Origin: Melanocharis versteri
Taxonomy: Eukaryota > Chordata > Aves > Passeriformes > Melanocharitidae
DNA length: 64,000 nucleotides
Direction: 5' to 3'
Assembly: GCA_013397845.1 (NCBI GenBank)
Contig: VZTG01009080.1
Coordinates: forward strand, 186,001 to 250,000
In this document: piece by piece, positions 59,501 to 64,000 of the stretch
Position numbering within the stretch: position 1 is the first letter of the stretch
How the letters are laid out: each line of letters starts with the position of its first letter
Program-made: the position numbers and the translations under genes
Notes under the pieces: generated by a model
Database searches by the model: none
The model's input: the letters and a program-made list of their open reading frames with translations, nothing else
Told to the model about the DNA's origin: nothing

Positions 59501-62500
59501 ATCAATAGGAGGTGAAAATTCAGCCACAATTTGATAGATGGATTGGTTTGGCTGCTGCTAATATTTTTCTTGTTTTTAAAGCCTGTGTTTTGAGACACAT
59601 ATTGATACATGTACATATGCAAATGCATGGATACGTGCGTTTAGAAAAACAGAATTTTTTTCTGACTGGTTGGATACCTAATTCTCTGCAGAAAACAGTG
59701 GTAATGAACATGAAGCCATCACTTGTCAAATCATTTTACTTCAGTTCTGCATTATACCCTGATATATCTTTGCTTTGCCTTCTGATATGTACACTACATT
59801 ATGTTGCACATTACTTCTTAGCAATCATGCAAACAGTACCCATCCTTGTACCATTATTGGAGAGGAAATTTGTAGAGCATGGGTCATTGTTATCCAAGTA
59901 ACCTCATTGTTGTGATTTTAGTAAAGAAAAGTGAAATGTGGTTAATATGGGATGTTTTGGTATTTTTAAATTATTCATCTGGCTTTCAGAGAGCATAGTT
60001 CAGTTATTTGGGCCAAAGGACTTACTTTATTTTTAATGCTTCGTACTTCATTTTTTAAAGTTTTATCAAGCTTTGGAAGAGTGTCTTTTTTGTTTTCTTG
60101 GCTTAATATGCCTTAACTTCATATATAGAATTTTTTCTCCTATTGTTCTTTCTTGGTAGGGTTACTTTACAGATAATTGGGAGCATTGTAGCTTAAGTTA
60201 GCACAACATGGGGTGATGCCTTATTGCTTTAACTTTGATGTAAGCAAGACTGGGGATTTTAGCTGATCATTTGCATAAATAGTACTTAACTGTCTCCTCC
60301 ATAGCTTTTTCTAGTCAATCACTTGGAGGTGGACACAGATTAAAACGTCAGCTATCAAGTTCTGACTAATGCATTTTAGAATTCTGGTTTGCATCCCTGG
60401 TGTACATCTTCTTCCCTTGATTAAGACTCATTTCCCATCATGCTACATTTTGATCAGCTTAAGGTGCATCAAAGTATAGATATACAATAATAAAAGACTT
60501 TTAACATATGTTTTAGCTAAGGCATGTTAACAGCTCACTCTTAAATCTTCGTCTCGATAAAGCCTATGGCACCATTCCACATTGACTTGTGTATAAATAA
60601 GGGAAGACCTTTAACTCCATCCTTGGATGCTTGGACAGGCATCTGTCATATTTTATGATTCATAGTCTAATGAATAATTTTGTGCTCTATGTATTAACCA
60701 GAAGAACTGAGTCTTTTCTTTTAGAGCTGTATGAGTAAGTGGCAAGTCACAAAACTGAGACTTTTGCAGGTGAATTATTGCTGATAATAAACTAAGGTTT
60801 AAATCAAAATATGAATTTGCTTGCTTGCAAAAGATACAGTTACAAAATTTTTCTGGTAAATTGTCCAGTGCTTATTGTGTCTCAGTTCCTGTACTGTTCA
60901 CAATGCACACTCTGTTTTCATTAATTATACATACCCAGTGTGCGCATGATTTTTACTGTGGAACAGCATAAATACTACACACAGATTTTGTATTTCCAAA
61001 ATTGACATGGCAATGGTGTATTCCTCAGTATTTTGTGGCAATTTTATATCAGTACAAAATAATCCTACTGCAACCTGGAATTCATTTCTTGCAAAGGCTA
61101 TATCTGTCCCCCTCCCTGTTCATTTGAATGATGTTTAAGGGCCTCTGTAATTATCTGAAGATACAAAACACACTAGAAGAGAAAATGAAGCAGGAGATGA
61201 CACTGGCTCTAACCAAGGGCTGATTATGCTTCTGAGAGATAGATCTTGGCAGTAAAGTACCTTAAGCCTTGAGGAAAATTTCATAACTGCTGATGATTTA
61301 TAATATTTGATACACTGGAAAGAAGGAATTCTGCCTTATATTGTGTAACTCATGCCAATAACCCTTTAAAAATCAAAATATAATTCATGTTAAGATGTGA
61401 GAATTGGGATATTTTGATCAAAACCAGTGCAAATGCATTGTTATTGAATAGCAATAATAATGAACAAAATAAGCTTAAGAACAGCTAAAGAAAAAACATC
61501 TCTTTTTTTTTTTCTCCCAAAGAGCAATATTTGAATACACTTGCTGCTCATAGAGCATTATTGATATGACTTTTATTAACAGTGATAATCACATCCTGCT
61601 CTGGTTCTGAAAGGCCATGCTTTTAAAAGCCATCTCTCCTTCCAGATTCCTGAAGTAGGAAGGGATTCATAGATGGGATGTGACACTAGAAATATTATTT
61701 ATAGGGCTGAAGAAGATCTCTTTCACACTCAGATAACCTGTTACACTGGGTAAGAGGTTTTGGTCAGTTAAATTGCTTTTGGCTTTTCCATCATGCTGTT
61801 AGTTAGTCAACATTATGAGAGAAAAGAGAAGAGATGCAATGGTGACAAGCAGCAAGTTAAAGACTTACTTAGTCTGGTATAATTGGAGAATATAGAAAAT
61901 GTGAAAGGGAAGCATGTAGGGATTTTCCATTGAACACTGTACTTAAAGTCTTAGAGGAGCAAACCCAAAGGATATATGAGTCAATGATAAACTGTATGGT
62001 TGCCCATATGTCTGAGATACTGCCCTGTCCCTTGAGGAGATCTAGTTATTTGACCTGAGCCCAAGTACCTAATAAAAATATATTTTTAAGTGACTCATCA
62101 GTGCTCTGAGAAAACAGAGGATATATGTGTCACAGCAAGAGAAAATTAAGCAGTAAATTTATATAACTTTCTTAAGCCTTGAGATAAGTTTTGAATCAAA
62201 TACTCCACATTCTGTCACATTCTGTTCTCTGTTACCAGGCTTGGCTTATTTCTTCTTTTATTGTATTGACAGGATCAAGGAATAAATTTCTACTTGTTTT
62301 TGCACACATTTTGAAATAATTGTGGTTGTAACAAATCTTTAAGTAAAGTGCTGAGAAAACATTTTTTATGCGCTTAAGAAAAGACACAAAATGGGGTTTA
62401 TGACTCCTCTGTCATGCAGCTGAACACATCTTGATATTATTTAGTCTTTCATTATTGAGACTTACCCTAAAAACCTTGAACAGTGCAACCCATGGAAATC

Positions 62501-62700
62501 CAACAATGCTGGAATTGAGGCTGGACCAACATATCTTACTGTGGGAAAAAAAAAGAAAAAGGCAAATCAGTGTTCTGATAGAGTTGGAGGTGAGTAGAGG
62601 TGGTTGGAGGAGCCCTTGCCTTCCTCAGTTTTGTAGCTTTCCAGCCTGTGATGTGTGCTACAACTTACAGCTGGAGCTGTTTGTGAGCGGGACTTGTGTA
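56593..62700. other. Non-coding AT-rich sequence, no gene recognised
   Basis: The longest frame is a plus-strand 129 codons at 59512-59901, Leu/Ile/Tyr-rich and unrecognised. T-runs occur near 57191-57200, 57824-57834 and 61503-61512. The 60.9-62.2 kb part has few open frames and many TAAT, ATTA and GATAAT motifs and may hold conserved elements, but this is only an impression. No transposon was recognised before 62701. Confidence 0.55.
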
Positions 62701-62985
62701 ACAAAAACAAAAAGGGCAGGAAGAAGGACCTGGGAACTACTGACCAGTCAGCCTTACCTAAATCCCTGGGAAGGTGATGAAGCACCTCATTCTGGAGGAC
62801 ACATGGAGGACAAGAAGGTGATCAGGGATGGTTAGCATGGATACACTAAAAGTAAATGATGTTTGACCAACCTGACTGCCTTCTATGATGAAAGCTTCCT
62901 GAATGGATGAGGGGAGAAGAGTGGATATTGGATCAGGTGACCAACTGTGGTGCCTTCCAATCTGACCCATCCTGTGATTCTTTGA
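62701..62985 (+). mobile_element. CR1 LINE copy, internally deleted: RT fragment fused to 3' tail
   Basis: The 5' part matches the CR1 reverse transcriptase region: an AGGAAGAAGGACCTGGGAAC block, then in one frame NY-stop-PVSLT-stop-IPGKVMKHLILE. Two conserved residues there have become TGA and TAA. After small frameshifts come AAGAAGGTGATCAGGGATGG, a GACCAACCTGACTGCCTTCT block and GGATGAGGGGAGAAGAGTGG (degraded WVDEGRAVD). At about 62929 it jumps to the last roughly 55 bases of a CR1 3' end: GATCAGGTGACCAACTGTGG, TGCCTTCCAATCTGACCCAT, CCTGTGATTCTTTG, then an A-run. The intervening ORF2 is absent. The copy is non-functional. The 134-codon frame overlapping its 5' half runs in a different frame and is an artefact. 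Confidence 0.88.
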
Positions 62986-63988
62986 AAAAAAAAAAAAAAT
63001 TATAAATCTAGCAACTATAGAGTGGAAAAATAATCTTAACTTTGGTTTTAAGATGAACGCAGTACTATTAGTGGGCGTCTAGGAACCGTAAGTTAAATAC
63101 CTAACCAAAGTATTTCCTCTCAACTTTCAGTTAAAACTAAAGATTATGTCTCACTCTCAATTATTTTTACTGCAGATTAATGAGCTGAAATGGGGAGAAA
63201 GGGTTGTAGAGCAACTGAAAACCTCACTGTGATGTAAAGCAAAGAAAATCTCACTTCTTGATAACATGCACACCACATCTGTAGAGTTTTGTTTGATATT
63301 TTGAGAAATGTTTTTGTGCCCGTAAGTTCCTTTGCTTTGTGTTTTTTAACTCTAACATTATTTTGTGAGCTGGTGAAAGATATTACTGCCTGATTAGGTG
63401 TGCAGTTAATCTCAGCCACAACAGCACAGTATCAGTAATCTTTAGAAATTCTAGTGCTGGTAATCCAGACCCCTATTCACAATGCTATGTGCTATTATTC
63501 ATTTATGCCATAAACTTTATCTTACAGAAGGAAAGTGGTATGTTTTACGTTTTGCCTTTTTTTTCCTCTCCATTTTGAATTGGATGTTGGTGTCCTTAGA
63601 AGTCAAGACCCTGTGACCCAGAGGGAAGACCTCACAATTAGAGTTCTAGCGCACATTTCTCTGTTGTGTCATGCCTCTGAAGGTCCCCAGCATGGGTTTT
63701 GCAGAACTTAGTCTCCTTTCCACTCTTTGCCCTACGTGTTATAATAAACCTCTCTGATATCTTCATTAGTGCCTTCCAGTGAATTTCCTCAGTGCTCTGG
63801 AAGATTGCTGGAAATAGCAGTGGCATGTGCACGTTGCTGGCAGTCCACTAGGCCCAGTAACACATAGTTTAAAATTGAGGGCATTGTGCTCTTTCTTGCA
63901 TGGTATTTTCTTGTAGGCTTTTTTCAAGCCACAAATGAAGTGTTTGCTGTTTCTAAAAACAATTTACAACTGTTCATATTAGCAAATT
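62986..63988. other. Non-coding sequence, no gene recognised
   Basis: It begins with the A-run that follows the CR1 copy, then is AT-rich with minus-strand chance frames of 64-80 codons. No family was recognised. Confidence 0.55.
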
Positions 63989-64000
63989 AAAAAAAAAAAA
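63989..64000 (+). repeat. Poly(A) run reaching the window edge
   Basis: Twelve A residues end the window, and the run may continue beyond it. Whether it is a retroposon tail cannot be judged because the right flank is outside the window. Confidence 0.6.

Noticed and set aside
59512..59901. 129-codon plus-strand frame
   Set aside because: Chance length, overlapping open frames on the minus strand and no motif.
62431..62835. 134-codon plus-strand frame reaching into the CR1 copy
   Set aside because: Its 3' half lies in a CR1 reverse transcriptase remnant but in the wrong frame, so it is an artefact.
1..64000. CRISPR arrays, bacterial operons, ribosome binding sites, retroviral LTR pairs with primer-binding sites
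   Set aside because: None seen. The sequence is vertebrate nuclear DNA, and no paired TG...CA terminal repeats or primer-binding motif were found.

Overview
The window is vertebrate nuclear DNA, and almost certainly from a bird. The diagnostic evidence is several fragments of CR1 LINEs, the dominant avian retrotransposon. Two are 3' ends on the minus strand (52016-52434 and 23115-23350). Two plus-strand copies retain a piece of the CR1 reverse transcriptase fused to the CR1 3' end (49827-50243 and 62701-62985). There are also a short plus-strand 3' end (20000-20057), an older degraded piece (19146-19277) and an isolated tail (18314-18330). Base composition is AT-rich with rare CpG, and mononucleotide runs are common. 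Nothing bacterial, viral or organellar was recognised.

No conserved protein-coding gene, tRNA, rRNA or CRISPR array could be identified. The 64 kb reads as intergenic sequence or the interior of a very large intron. Most open frames are of chance length for this composition (about 60-135 codons). One stands out: an intact minus-strand ATG-to-stop frame of 230 codons at 48991-49683, with a favourable start context and no recognisable family. A second, much weaker coding candidate is a terminal-exon-like stretch at 33397-33520 (splice acceptor, short open frame, stop, AATAAA).

Layout. 1-10 kb is AT-rich non-coding sequence with a perfect 18-bp palindrome (2242-2259) and a small hairpin (5743-5762). 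10.09-10.57 kb is a local CpG-rich, GC-rich patch, the best promoter-like candidate. 11-18 kb is non-coding, with a homeodomain-site-rich, possibly conserved stretch at 16.01-16.50 kb. 18.3-23.4 kb holds four CR1 remnants and a G/T-rich simple repeat. 27.5-29.5 kb carries two GC/CpG clusters; the one at 29.13-29.49 kb combines a hairpin, an extended E-box, a near-perfect RFX X-box and a 17-bp direct repeat. 34.56-34.97 kb has an almost identical 68-bp direct repeat flanking 274 bp of unrelated sequence. 35-48 kb is largely featureless. 48.9-52.8 kb is the most eventful part: the long ORF, two CR1 copies, an (AT)n tract beside a perfect 26-bp inverted repeat, and a roughly 100-bp TATGT-type pentanucleotide array. 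53-64 kb is AT-rich non-coding sequence with an AAAT microsatellite and the last CR1 copy.

No group of genes acting together can be described. I found no convincing new biological system. The items most worth checking are the 230-codon ORF, the two internally deleted CR1 copies, the 29.1-29.5 kb and 10.1-10.6 kb regulatory candidates, and the 34.6-34.97 kb direct repeat.
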